Shown here: one piece after another, positions 1 through 6,267 of the stretch
Numbering within the stretch: the stretch's first letter is position 1
How the letters are laid out: each line of letters begins with the position of its first letter
Origin: DATKQI01 sp035532755
GTDB lineage: Bacteria; Pseudomonadota; Alphaproteobacteria; Acetobacterales; Acetobacteraceae
DNA: 7,391 bases
Direction: 5' to 3'
Assembly: GCA_035532755.1 (NCBI GenBank)
Contig: DATKQI010000037.1
Location: 1 to 7,391 of the forward strand
Made by a program: the position numbers and the translations under genes
Notes under the pieces: model-generated
What the model was told of the DNA's origin: nothing
Seen by the model: only the letters and a program-made list of their open reading frames with translations
Databases searched by the model: none

Positions 1-37
1 ACGGCCATCGTGAAGGATCGAAGAAATAGAAACGTTC

Positions 38-287
38 GGCGGCCCCGAGCGCGGGCCCGATGCAGAGGCCCCACACGGCCTCGGCAGCAGCCCCACCACG
101 ATCTGCCCGCCAGGGCCGGCCAAGCCAATCCGCCGCGCCAGCCGGTTCGCGGCGGCATCGAGCCCGCCGGACGGCAGCGCGAAGCGGTGCTGCACGGTCG
201 GCTCAATACCTCGGCGCGGAGCACCCCAAGGTGCACTGCCCCAGCCTCGCGGAAAACCAGGCCATCGAACCGGGCCGAAGCAATCGT
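38..287 (-). pseudogene. Broken fragment of a second ccdA/DsbD-type membrane thiol transporter gene
   Basis: Read on the minus strand, this stretch matches the middle of the intact ccdA at 3152-3874. The conceptual product runs HRFALPSGGLDAAANRLARR, then GGQIVVGLL, then after a one-base deletion near 76-82 VWGLCIGPALGAA. The intact protein has QRFALAAGGFGAAADRLARR, GGQFVVGMLLG and VWSPCVGPTLGAA at the same places. Weaker nucleotide similarity continues to about 287. Both ends are missing: similarity stops abruptly at LGAA near position 38, and the N-terminal third is replaced by the lpxR promoter region. The Ser-Pro of the SPC motif is also lost. The divergence is too large for a recent duplication, so this is an old paralogue in decay. 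It cannot make a functional transporter. Confidence 0.8.
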
Positions 288-328
288 CTCCGTCACTCAG
301 CCGTTCGTTCTCTCGAACAACGCCCTCC

Positions 329-354
329 GTAACCTTGATGCCTTTGGCGACGAA
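329..354 (+). promoter_or_regulatory. ECF (SigF/NrsF-type) promoter upstream of the lpxR pseudogene
   Basis: GTAACC (329-334), 16 bases, then CGAA (351-354). This is a perfect match to the motif repeated through the window. It lies 98 bases before the ATG at 452. The promoter looks intact although the gene it serves is broken. Confidence 0.75.
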
Positions 355-451
355 CTATCATGGAAACCAGAGGGCTTGACCAGCAATGGCGGTGCGGGAG
401 ACTTCGGTCCGGAGTACGATCGACGCCAAGCGACCGCCGTCGCCGCGATCG

Positions 452-1500
452 ATGTCGCATGACCACCATCGGCGCATGACCGCCATCGCCTGTGGTTGGC
501 TCGGATCGCTCCTGGTCTCGGCATCTACGCTCCTCGGGGCGACGCCGGCACTTGCTGGTCCGGCGTCCGCGCCCGCGGGGATTTTGTCGTTGCAATGGGA
601 GAATTCGAGCCTCGCGGGTGGTGGTCTTACGGACCGGAACTATACGAACGGCCTCCGTCTCGGCTGGACATCGCCCTCCGGACGGGTGCCGCAGCCGCTG
701 GCATGGCTGGGCCGCGCGCTGTGGGGCGACGGTACGCAGAGGGTCAGCCTCGGGGCATCATACAGCAGATATTCACGCCGGCTGACACCCAGGCCTCGCC
801 GCCCAGCCCGTTCGACCGCCCCTATGCGGGCTACCTCGCGGCCACACTCACGCTGAGCCAGGTGAACGCCAACACCCGCAACGTACTTGGCCTTGCTCTC
901 AGCGTGATCGGCCCGCCCGCCGGCGGCGAGGCGGTGCAGAACGGGTTTCATCACCTGATCGGCCAGGGAACGAACAAGGGATGGGGCTATCAGCTCCGCG
1001 CCGAGCCGACGTTGGAACCGACCGCCGGCCGAACCAGGCGCATCCCGCTCGATCAGACCTGGACCCGGCGCCTCGGAGGGATCGAGACGGATGCCCTGCC
1101 CACGGTCCCGGTGGGGATCAATAACGTCCGCATCTATACCGAGACGGGTGTCATCTTCCGGATCGGTCAGGGGCTGGCCGCCGATTTCGGCCCATCGCGG
1201 TTGCCGCCCGGACCCAACGGCGGCAGTGCGTTTCGCCAGATACGGAAGCTGGCATGGTACGTCTTCCTCGGTGCCGACGGCTAGGCGGTGGGCCGTGATC
1301 TATTCCTGGACGGCAACACGTTCCAGTCGGGCCCACACGTGACGCGGGATCGCGTGGTCGGCGAAGCGGAGACCGGTGTTGCGATCATGTATCACGGTGT
1401 GCGCGTGAGCTACACCCAGGTGGTTCAGACGCGTTCCTTCCATGGCCAGCGGGGCGGACCATTCAACTTCGGCGTGTTCACGCTTTCAACCCGCTTCTGA
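452..1500 (+). pseudogene. lpxR: Disrupted lpxR-type outer-membrane lipid A 3'-O-deacylase (DUF2219)
   Basis: LpxR enzymes remove the 3'-acyloxyacyl group of lipid A at the outer membrane. Three pieces join into one family member: a signal peptide ending ATPALA followed by ENSSLAGG and DRNYTNGLRLGW (frame of 452); from about 760, in another frame, QQIFTPADT, FDRPYAGYL, FHHLIGQ with the expected catalytic His, and GWGYQLRAEP; and after an in-frame TAG at 1282-1284, VGRDLFLDGNTFQSG and a terminal FTLSTRF with the C-terminal Phe typical of barrel proteins. The frameshift lies at about 755-762, where VSLGAS should run straight into QQIFTP. The family's ENDS is ENSS here, so an Asp near the N-terminus is also changed. 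ATGs at 386, 452 and 476 share the frame and none has a good ribosome site; 452 or 476 best fits a signal peptide. A sequencing error could explain one lesion but hardly both. Confidence 0.85.
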
Positions 1501-1598
1501 CTCCATGGGGCCAGGACCGCGGGCATAGTGTCCGCCGCGGTGCGCGGCCGGACCATCCTACGGCAAGGCGGGATTCCCCAAGATATCGGATCCAGCCT

Positions 1599-1624
1599 GT
1601 AACTTTCCAGCAGAGACAAACGAA
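1599..1624 (+). promoter_or_regulatory. ECF (SigF/NrsF-type) promoter of the patatin gene
   Basis: GTAACT (1599-1604), 16 bases, then CGAA (1621-1624), with ATC following as in the other copies. It is the only motif copy between lpxR and the patatin gene. It implies a leader of roughly 150 bases before the ATG at 1782, in which I see no convincing small ORF. Confidence 0.75.
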
Positions 1625-1769
1625 TCATCATTGATGAGGACCTGCTGCGTGACGCGCCCCCAATCTGCGAAGTGCGCCCCCGGGAGTGTCGGTCGCGCCC
1701 GCCATGACACCGCGCAATCGACCGGTCTTCGCAGCCGGTATCCGACCGCAGCGTCGGTCGCATATGAAC

Positions 1770-1775
1770 AGGAGG
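1770..1775 (+). promoter_or_regulatory. Ribosome binding site that sets the patatin start
   Basis: A full AGGAGG lies 6 bases before the ATG at 1782 and 3 bases before the adjacent ATG at 1779. It favours 1782 over the upstream in-frame starts at 1686 (GTG) and 1764 (ATG). Confidence 0.7.
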
Positions 1776-1781
1776 AGCATG

Positions 1782-2942
1782 ATGCCAGCCAAAGCGACGG
1801 CCCCGACGGCAACGCCAGCCGTACCGTATGACAAGATTGCCGCACTTGTTCTGCAAGGCGGCGGCGCACTCGGCAGCTACCAGGCCGGTGTGTACGAAGC
1901 ACTCGCCGGATCGCACTACATGCCCGACTGGGTGGCGGGCATCTCGATCGGCGCCATCAATGCCGCGATCATCGCCGGCAACGAGCCGGAGAACCGTGTG
2001 GTCCGGCTGCGGGACTTCTGGGATTTGGTCACCGCACCCTCCTCGCACTGGCCCCGGCTGCCCGGGGTGTTCTTCGACGAGATGTATCGCCATGCCGGCG
2101 CGCTCTCCGCACTCGCGTTCGGCCAGCCGGGCTTTTTCGAGCGGTGGGATTCGGTCGCTTGGTTTTTCGGCGGATTCCCCGCCAGCTATTACGACACTAG
2201 CCCGCTCCGGTTGACGCTCGAGCGGTTCGTCGATTTCGACCGGATCAACGCGCGCAAGACCCGCTTCAGCGTCGGGGCGGTGAATGTGCGGACCGGAAAC
2301 CTGACCTATTTCGACAACCACGAGATCGAAATTCGGCCCGAGCATGTGATGGCGAGCTGTGCCTTGCCGCCGGGATTCCCGGCTGTGGAGGTCGACGGCG
2401 AACTCTTTTGGGACGGCGGTCTGGTCTCCAACACGCCGTTGCAATACGTGCTGTCCTACTACCCGCGCCGCAGCAGGCTCACCTTCCAGGTGGATATTTT
2501 CCCCGCCCGCGGCCCGCTGCCCCGGACGATCGACGAGGTGCTGGAGCGGGCGAAGGAGATCCAATACTCCAGCCGCACCCGCATGGGCACCGATCAGTTC
2601 CGCGCCATGCACGACATCCGGCACAATCTCAATCTTCTGCTCGAGAAGGTGCCCGAGACGCTGAAGGCGCGGCCGGAGGCCAGGTTCCTGAGCGATATCG
2701 CCTGCGTCACGACGATGGACGTCGCGCAGGTGATCTATCGTCCCGACAATCTTCAGGGTGCCTCGAAGGATTTCGAGTTTAGCCGCGCTACCATGGAAAG
2801 CCGATGGGCGCAGGGGCTCGCCGACGCCGGGGAGGTCCTGCGTGCGGCGCCCTGGCTCGATGCTGCGCCGCCGGAAGTCGGCGTGCGGGTCTTCGACGTC
2901 ATCCGCGATCTTCGCGCGGCGAGCCCCAGGCGCCTCGACTGA
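1782..2942 (+). CDS. Patatin-like phospholipase with DUF3734-type C-terminal region
   Basis: A 386-residue serine lipid acyl hydrolase of the patatin (PNPLA) fold. The oxyanion-hole glycine loop GGGALG is at residues 26-31, the nucleophile elbow GISIG at 53-57 (Ser55), and the dyad partner in DGG at 211-213 (Asp211), so the catalytic set is complete. After the patatin domain comes a conserved tail of about 130 residues (from about FQVDIFPARG, through IQYSSRTRMGTDQF, to DFEFSRATMESRW) that I recognise as the DUF3734 type. No signal peptide is apparent, so a cytoplasmic or membrane-peripheral site is likely. The substrate cannot be told from sequence; phospholipid or polyhydroxyalkanoate-granule roles have been proposed for relatives. 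It has its own ECF promoter at 1599 and a strong hairpin immediately after the stop, so it is monocistronic. With lpxR it gives the regulon a lipid-remodelling side. Confidence 0.9.
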   Translation: MPAKATAPTATPAVPYDKIAALVLQGGGALGSYQAGVYEALAGSHYMPDWVAGISIGAINAAIIAGNEPENRVVRLRDFWDLVTAPSSHWPRLPGVFFDEMYRHAGALSALAFGQPGFFERWDSVAWFFGGFPASYYDTSPLRLTLERFVDFDRINARKTRFSVGAVNVRTGNLTYFDNHEIEIRPEHVMASCALPPGFPAVEVDGELFWDGGLVSNTPLQYVLSYYPRRSRLTFQVDIFPARGPLPRTIDEVLERAKEIQYSSRTRMGTDQFRAMHDIRHNLNLLLEKVPETLKARPEARFLSDIACVTTMDVAQVIYRPDNLQGASKDFEFSRATMESRWAQGLADAGEVLRAAPWLDAAPPEVGVRVFDVIRDLRAASPRRLD

Positions 2943-2946
2943 GCGC

Positions 2947-3001
2947 GCAGCAGGTCCGGCCGCTTCCGACCGATCGGGCCGGAAGCGGCCGGACCTGCTG
3001 C
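2947..3001. terminator. Bidirectional hairpin terminator, perfect 22-bp stem
   Basis: Arms 2947-2968 and 2980-3001 are perfect inverted complements (GCAGCAGGTCC... / ...GGACCTGCTGC) with an 11-base loop. It begins 5 bases after the patatin stop and faces the end of the minus-strand ccdA at 3152. There is no T-tract on either side, so it may act as a barrier or RNA-end stabiliser rather than a textbook intrinsic terminator. Confidence 0.75.
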
Positions 3002-3151
3002 GGAGTGGGGGATGTGCGCCGAGGTCGCAGCGACAAAACGCCGCTCGCCCACCGGAGCAATTGGGATGACGCCGGTGCGTTTCCGGCAGACCGCCGGGAG
3101 ACGGCCGGGCAACCCTGCCCGATCGCATAGCGATGGCAGCCTCGATCCTGT

Positions 3152-3874
3152 CTAGAATCGGGTGGTGAGTGCGATCAGCCAGCCCGGCGAGGCCTGCACC
3201 AGCGCCGCCTCCGCGGTCCGGTCCAGCCCGGTCAGGATCAGCACTGACACCGCCAGCGCCGCTCCCCCGAGCAGCAGCTTGCCACCTGCTCCGGCCCGCA
3301 TGATCCGCCCGCGCCAGCGCATGAAGGCGGTTCGCGAGACCCGCCCGAGCAGCACGAGCGGCAGCGCCGTCCCCGCCCCGAAGGCGAGCATCACCGAGGC
3401 CACGCCCGGCAGATCCCGCCCCTGCGCGGCCAACACCGAAGCGGCGCCGAGTGTCGGCCCCACGCAAGGGCTCCAAACCGCGCCCAGCAGCATCCCCACC
3501 ACGAACTGCCCACCAAGCCCCGCGGGCGCCAGGCGTCGCGCCAGCCGGTCGGCGGCGGCGCCGAAGCCGCCGGCCGCCAGAGCGAAGCGCTGCTGCAACG
3601 ACCCGCTCAGCAGCACGACCCCGAGCAGCCCAAGCAGCACCGCCGCGCCATCGCGGAACACGGAGCCGCCGAGGCCGATTGAGAACCCCAAGGTGGCGAC
3701 GAACAGGCCGATGGCGACGAAGGCGGAGACCAGCCCGGCAGCGAGCGCCAGCGCGCCGAACCGGTGCGCCGAGGCGGCGGGCGCGAACACCAGCGGCAGC
3801 ACCGGCAGCACGCAGGGCGACAGCACCGAGAACAGCCCGGCCAGGAAGCCGAAGCCGAGCGAGGCGACGGTCAT
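3152..3874 (-). CDS. ccdA: CcdA/DsbD-family transmembrane thiol-electron transporter
   Basis: A 240-residue, strongly hydrophobic protein of about six helices. The two paired Pro-flanked cysteines of the family are present: LSPCVLPVLP (Cys21) in the first helix and WSPCVGPTLGAA (Cys137) in the fourth. CcdA passes electrons from cytoplasmic thioredoxin across the inner membrane to periplasmic thiol proteins. The length suits the short CcdA form, lacking the periplasmic domains of full DsbD. The start lies 6 bases after the thioredoxin stop, with AGG of a ribosome site overlapping that stop (TGAGGTGA), so the two genes are translationally close and co-transcribed. The partner thioredoxin is the obvious electron acceptor. 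The operon carries the same ECF motif as bufA, so its likely duty is keeping cysteines or metal-binding thiols reduced in the periplasm during the response (inference). A decayed relative lies at 38-287. Confidence 0.93.
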   Translation of the reverse strand: MTVASLGFGFLAGLFSVLSPCVLPVLPLVFAPAASAHRFGALALAAGLVSAFVAIGLFVATLGFSIGLGGSVFRDGAAVLLGLLGVVLLSGSLQQRFALAAGGFGAAADRLARRLAPAGLGGQFVVGMLLGAVWSPCVGPTLGAASVLAAQGRDLPGVASVMLAFGAGTALPLVLLGRVSRTAFMRWRGRIMRAGAGGKLLLGGAALAVSVLILTGLDRTAEAALVQASPGWLIALTTRF

Positions 3875-3880
3875 CGCCGT

Positions 3881-4282
3881 TCACCTCAGGGTCTTGGCGA
3901 GCAGCGCCGCGATCGATGCCGGATCGGTGTCCCCGACCGAGACGCCTTCCAGCGTCTTGCCGTGGAAGGCGATCAGGGTGCTCTGCATGCGCGCGCCCAT
4001 GGCGTGGACCACTGGCTTCTGGGTGTCGAAATTGACGCGCAGGATCAGCAGGTCGTGGAACGCCGGCGCCTGGGTCAGGTGTTCGATGATCGGCTTCTGT
4101 GCGGCGCAGACCGGGCACCAGGTGGCGAAGATATCGACCAGGATCGGCCTTCCCTGCACCTCGGCCGCGGAGAATGCCGCCTCGGTGAACGGCGCCACGG
4201 TGGCGGCCCGGGCGGCGGCAGGCAGCAGGGGGGCAAGGCCGGCTAGCAAGACAGCGAACACGGTGGAGCGGAGCGGACCCAT
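3881..4282 (-). CDS. Exported thioredoxin-like protein (WCPVC), partner of CcdA
   Basis: A 133-residue periplasmic thioredoxin-fold protein. A signal peptide covers residues 1 to about 26 (short basic start, hydrophobic core, LLPAAARAA). The redox site is ATWCPVC (Cys56, Cys59), preceded by the usual strand PILVDIF. The loop that normally carries the cis-proline reads MQSTLIAF, so Ser101 replaces the proline; this may affect substrate specificity or metal-site accessibility. The C-terminal LEGVSVGDTD strand-helix is typical of the family. GAGGAA nine bases before the ATG supports the start. It is first in an operon with ccdA and follows a minus-strand ECF promoter at 4383-4358, with a leader of about 70 bases. 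Likely function: receive electrons from CcdA and reduce periplasmic disulfides, possibly of the regulon's cysteine-rich bufferin or of metal-damaged proteins. Confidence 0.88.
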   Translation of the reverse strand: MGPLRSTVFAVLLAGLAPLLPAAARAATVAPFTEAAFSAAEVQGRPILVDIFATWCPVCAAQKPIIEHLTQAPAFHDLLILRVNFDTQKPVVHAMGARMQSTLIAFHGKTLEGVSVGDTDPASIAALLAKTLR

Positions 4283-4357
4283 CGGGCAGAGTTCCTCGGT
4301 TGGGATGATGTGCGCCGCGACCGGGTGGCCGTGGCGGTGGCGGCCTCTCGATCCCCT

Positions 4358-4383
4358 TTCGGCCCACCGGCGGCGGAGGTTAC
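4358..4383 (-). promoter_or_regulatory. ECF (SigF/NrsF-type) promoter of the thioredoxin-ccdA operon
   Basis: On the minus strand: GTAACC (4383-4378), 16 bases, CGAA (4361-4358). It points away from the sigma gene and towards the thioredoxin start at 4282. After CGAA the bases are AGGGG rather than the CT/TC seen in other copies, so it may be weaker. Confidence 0.65.
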
Positions 4384-4487
4384 CTGGCCGCCCCGGGCGT
4401 CGGCCCTCCGCGACCGGGTCGCGCTCCCCTTCCTGCCCGCGGTTCGGGGCGCTACATCCTGCCCCTCGTGCACTCAGGATCGGCGGT

Positions 4488-5048
4488 ATGGCGGAAGAAG
4501 ACCCATCCTGGCGGGAGTGGATGCGTGCCGCGCAGCAGGGCGACCGTGCCGCTTATGCCGCCCTGCTGACCGCCGTCATCCCGCCACTGCGGCGGTTGGT
4601 CCGGGCGCGCTGGCCGCGTGCCGGCCTGGCCGAAATCGAGGACGCGGTGCAAGAAACCCTGCTCGCGCTGCATGGCTCGCGCCATCTCTATGACCCGGCG
4701 CGGCCGTTTATGCCCTTTCTGTTCGGGATCATGCGGTTTCGCGCGTCGGACGTGATGCGCCACACCCGGCGTGCCGCGGCGCGGGAGACCCCGATCGACG
4801 ATGTGCCTGAAACCTCCGGCGCACTTGCGACGAATAGTACCGTGGATCAGACCCTGGACGCCGGGACGCTCCGCGCCGCGATCGCGCGCCTGCCCGCCGG
4901 CCAGCGGCAAGCCTTGGAGATGACCAAGCTGCGGGAGATGTCGCTGGAGGAAGCCGCGACCGAGAGCGGCCTGAGCGTGACGGCCCTCAAGGTTGCCGCT
5001 CATCGCGGGATTAAGGCGTTGCGCAAGCTTCTGGATGGATCGAAATAG
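4488..5048 (+). CDS. ECF-family RNA polymerase sigma factor, partner of NrsF (ECF16-like)
   Basis: A 186-residue two-domain sigma factor. Region 2 spans about residues 13-95, with EIEDAVQETLLALH (core binding) and FLFGIMRFRASDVMRHTRR (-10 melting and recognition). Region 4 spans about 130-180, with LPAGQRQALEMTKLREMSLE and a helix-turn-helix SVTALKVAAHRGIKALRK that reads the -35 element. ATG 4488 follows AGGA at suitable distance; longer upstream reading in this frame is only absence of stops and runs antisense to ccdA. The anti-sigma gene begins one base after its stop. The DUF1109/NrsF partner points to the SigF/ECF16 type, for which a GTAACC-N16-CGAA promoter is known in Caulobacter from memory; that motif recurs in this window. 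I see no copy of it on the plus strand in 4283-4487, so autoregulation is not evident. The ECF16 label is inference. Confidence 0.92.
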   Translation: MAEEDPSWREWMRAAQQGDRAAYAALLTAVIPPLRRLVRARWPRAGLAEIEDAVQETLLALHGSRHLYDPARPFMPFLFGIMRFRASDVMRHTRRAAARETPIDDVPETSGALATNSTVDQTLDAGTLRAAIARLPAGQRQALEMTKLREMSLEEAATESGLSVTALKVAAHRGIKALRKLLDGSK

Positions 5049-5049
5049 G

Positions 5050-5709
5050 ATGGAGACCGAACGACTGATCGACTGCCTTGCCGGGGACCTGACACCGGTG
5101 CGGCGCCTCCCGCCGCCTTCGGTGCGGCTCGGCACCTGGCTGCTGGTTTCCCTGCCGGCGGTGGCGCTGGTTGCCTGGGGGTCGGGCCTGCGGCCCGACT
5201 TGGCGTCCCGCCTCGCCGATCCCCGGTTCCTGCTGGAGGAAGCGGCGGCGCTGCTGACCTCGCTGGTCGGCGCATACGCGGCGCTGTGTGCGCTGCTGCC
5301 GGACCAGCCGGGATGGAAGCTGTGGCTGCCGCTGGCACCGATGGCGCTGTGGCTGGGTAGCCTTGGGCAGCAATGCCTGGAGGTGGTGCTTCGGTTCGGC
5401 CCGGCCGGGCTGCGCGTGACCTCGGATGCGATGTGCCTGCCGGCGATCGCGCTGGGCGGGCTGGTGCCGGCGATCGCGATCGTCGTACTGCTGCGCCGGG
5501 CCCGAGGGTTCCGCACCACCCATGCGTGTTTCTGTGGCGCGCTCGGCGCCGCGGCGCTGGGGGCGACGGCGTTGCGGCTCTATCACCCGCAGGACGCCGC
5601 CATCATGGTGATCGTCTGGCAGCTCGGCTCGGTCGCATTGCTCAGTCTGGTGGCGGGCGGCATCGGGCGCTTGCTGGTCAGGACGTCGGAGCACGGGCAT
5701 CTCGCATAG
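5050..5709 (+). CDS. nrsF: NrsF-type (DUF1109) transmembrane anti-sigma factor
   Basis: A 219-residue inner-membrane protein with a short cytoplasmic N-terminus containing LIDCLAGDLTPVRRL, the family's signature for sigma capture, and six predicted helices at about 28-45, 63-83, 91-108, 128-148, 160-177 and 184-207. It should hold the upstream sigma factor at the membrane until a signal, in Caulobacter heavy metals or oxidants acting through two conserved cysteines, releases it. Here Cys129 (DAMCLPA) fits one of those, but where relatives have a Cys near the last loop this protein reads RLYHPQDAA; other cysteines are at 9, 80, 109, 160 and 162. ATG 5050 is one base after the sigma stop; an in-frame ATG at 5035 would overlap the sigma gene and add five residues. 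A decayed relative of its 3' end lies at 6053-6238. Confidence 0.88.
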   Translation: METERLIDCLAGDLTPVRRLPPPSVRLGTWLLVSLPAVALVAWGSGLRPDLASRLADPRFLLEEAAALLTSLVGAYAALCALLPDQPGWKLWLPLAPMALWLGSLGQQCLEVVLRFGPAGLRVTSDAMCLPAIALGGLVPAIAIVVLLRRARGFRTTHACFCGALGAAALGATALRLYHPQDAAIMVIVWQLGSVALLSLVAGGIGRLLVRTSEHGHLA

Positions 5710-5713
5710 CCCT

Positions 5714-5739
5714 GTAACTTCCGTGCCCAATGCGTCGAA
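5714..5739 (+). promoter_or_regulatory. ECF (SigF/NrsF-type) promoter of the 40-aa peptide gene
   Basis: GTAACT (5714-5719), 16 bases, CGAA (5736-5739), followed by CTGTCAA exactly as in the copy at 6268. It starts 5 bases after the nrsF stop. The gap from CGAA to the ATG (5793) is 53 bases, nearly the same as for the 6345 and bufA genes. Confidence 0.8.
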
Positions 5740-5792
5740 CTGTCAAATGACGCTCCACTGCCGGAGCGCATCACACTCTGACGGAGATGACG

Positions 5793-5915
5793 ATGAAGAA
5801 GTTCCTTGCGGCGTTCCTGATGCTCGGCCTGCTCGTGTCAGCCGGTGCGACGGTGGCCTCGGCCGCGCCCACGGCCCAGGCCCAGGGCAACTACTCCCCC
5901 GGCGGCAACGGTTGA
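5793..5915 (+). CDS. 40-residue exported peptide ending in PGGNG, unknown function
   Basis: A tiny ORF, too short for most gene callers, supported by four things: a perfect ECF promoter at 5714, GGAG six bases before the ATG, a textbook signal peptide (MKKFLAAFLMLGLL, cleavage after about ASA at residue 24), and a strong terminator hairpin at 5940. The predicted mature part is only 16 residues, APTAQAQGNYSPGGNG, with no cysteine, histidine or charged residue. Its last five residues, PGGNG, are identical to the C-terminal end of the bufferin precursor at 6944-7276, and both lie in the same promoter regulon. I do not recognise a family. Possibilities (inference): a secreted signal or decoy, a competitor for the factor that binds the PGGNG tail, or the remains of a bufferin-like gene that lost its cysteine core. 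Confidence 0.75.
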   Translation: MKKFLAAFLMLGLLVSAGATVASAAPTAQAQGNYSPGGNG

Positions 5916-5939
5916 ACCGCTGGCCCCGATCTGCATAGG

Positions 5940-5969
5940 AGGGCCAGGGGGTAGGTGCCCCCTGGCCCT
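5940..5969 (+). terminator. Hairpin terminator after the 40-aa peptide gene
   Basis: Arms GGGCCAGGGGG (5941-5951) and CCCCCTGGCCC (5958-5968), extended by one A-T pair, with a 6-base loop (TAGGTG). It lies 24 bases after the stop. Only a short TT follows. It confirms that the small gene is its own transcription unit. Confidence 0.75.
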
Positions 5970-6052
5970 TCGCGCGTAGTAGAGAGTGCCCGGACCCGTT
6001 CCGCCCCATCATCATCCCCGACCGGACGGCGCAAACCTGGATGTGATCGCGC

Positions 6053-6238
6053 CAAGAGGGTTCCGCAGCCCCCGTAGCTGTCGTCGCGGTGTGCTCGGCA
6101 CCGAGGTCCTGCGGGCAGCATCCTGCGGCTCTACCTCCCGCAGGATGCTGCCATCACGGTGCTCGTATGACAGTTCGGCTCGGTCGCGCTGCTCCGCCTG
6201 GTGGCGGGGGCCTGATCGGCCGGGGGCCGATTGCAGCG
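6053..6238 (+). pseudogene. Decayed 3' fragment of a second nrsF (DUF1109) gene
   Basis: This aligns with 5496-5690 of the intact nrsF, from GAGGGTTCCGCA through the final helix. From 6123 the reading is LRLYLPQDAAITVLV-stop-QFGSVALLRLVAG, against LRLYHPQDAAIMVIVW and QLGSVALLSLVAG in the intact protein. A TGG to TGA change at 6168-6170 ends it and a one-base loss near 6205 shifts the frame. The rest of the gene to the 5' side is gone or unrecognisable. The spacing from the shared GTGGCGGG to the downstream TGTAAC is nearly equal in the two copies (63 and 66 bases), so the old copy included its following promoter. No sigma gene remains with it. Confidence 0.82.
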
Positions 6239-6267
6239 GGCGCGCAGCGATCGCGTTTGACAGGGAT

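Noticed and set aside
10..462. 150-codon plus-strand ORF at the left end
   Set aside because: It is antisense to the ccdA fragment, Arg/Pro-rich, and crosses the lpxR promoter; no family features.
1516..1541. Hairpin ACCGCGG / CCGCGGT as a terminator after lpxR
   Set aside because: The stem is only 7 bp with a 12-base loop and no T-tract; in such GC-rich DNA it is expected by chance.
3002..3151. Possible riboswitch or small RNA between the hairpin and ccdA
   Set aside because: I looked for cobalamin and TPP core motifs on both strands and found none; the stretch is at the 3' side of both flanking genes.
1425..4367. A 980-codon open frame on the minus strand
   Set aside because: It runs antisense through the patatin gene and in another frame through ccdA and thioredoxin, with an Arg/Pro/Gly-rich composition and no recognisable domain. 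It is an artefact of high GC.
4378..4404. Plus-strand reading of GTTACC as a sigma-operon promoter
   Set aside because: It is the complement of the thioredoxin promoter -35, lacks GTAAC, and has no CGAA at the right spacing (CGTC near it is off-consensus).
3162..4487. Long N-terminal extension of the sigma factor frame
   Set aside because: The extension is antisense to ccdA and thioredoxin and of low complexity; the sigma domains begin just after ATG 4488, which has a ribosome site.
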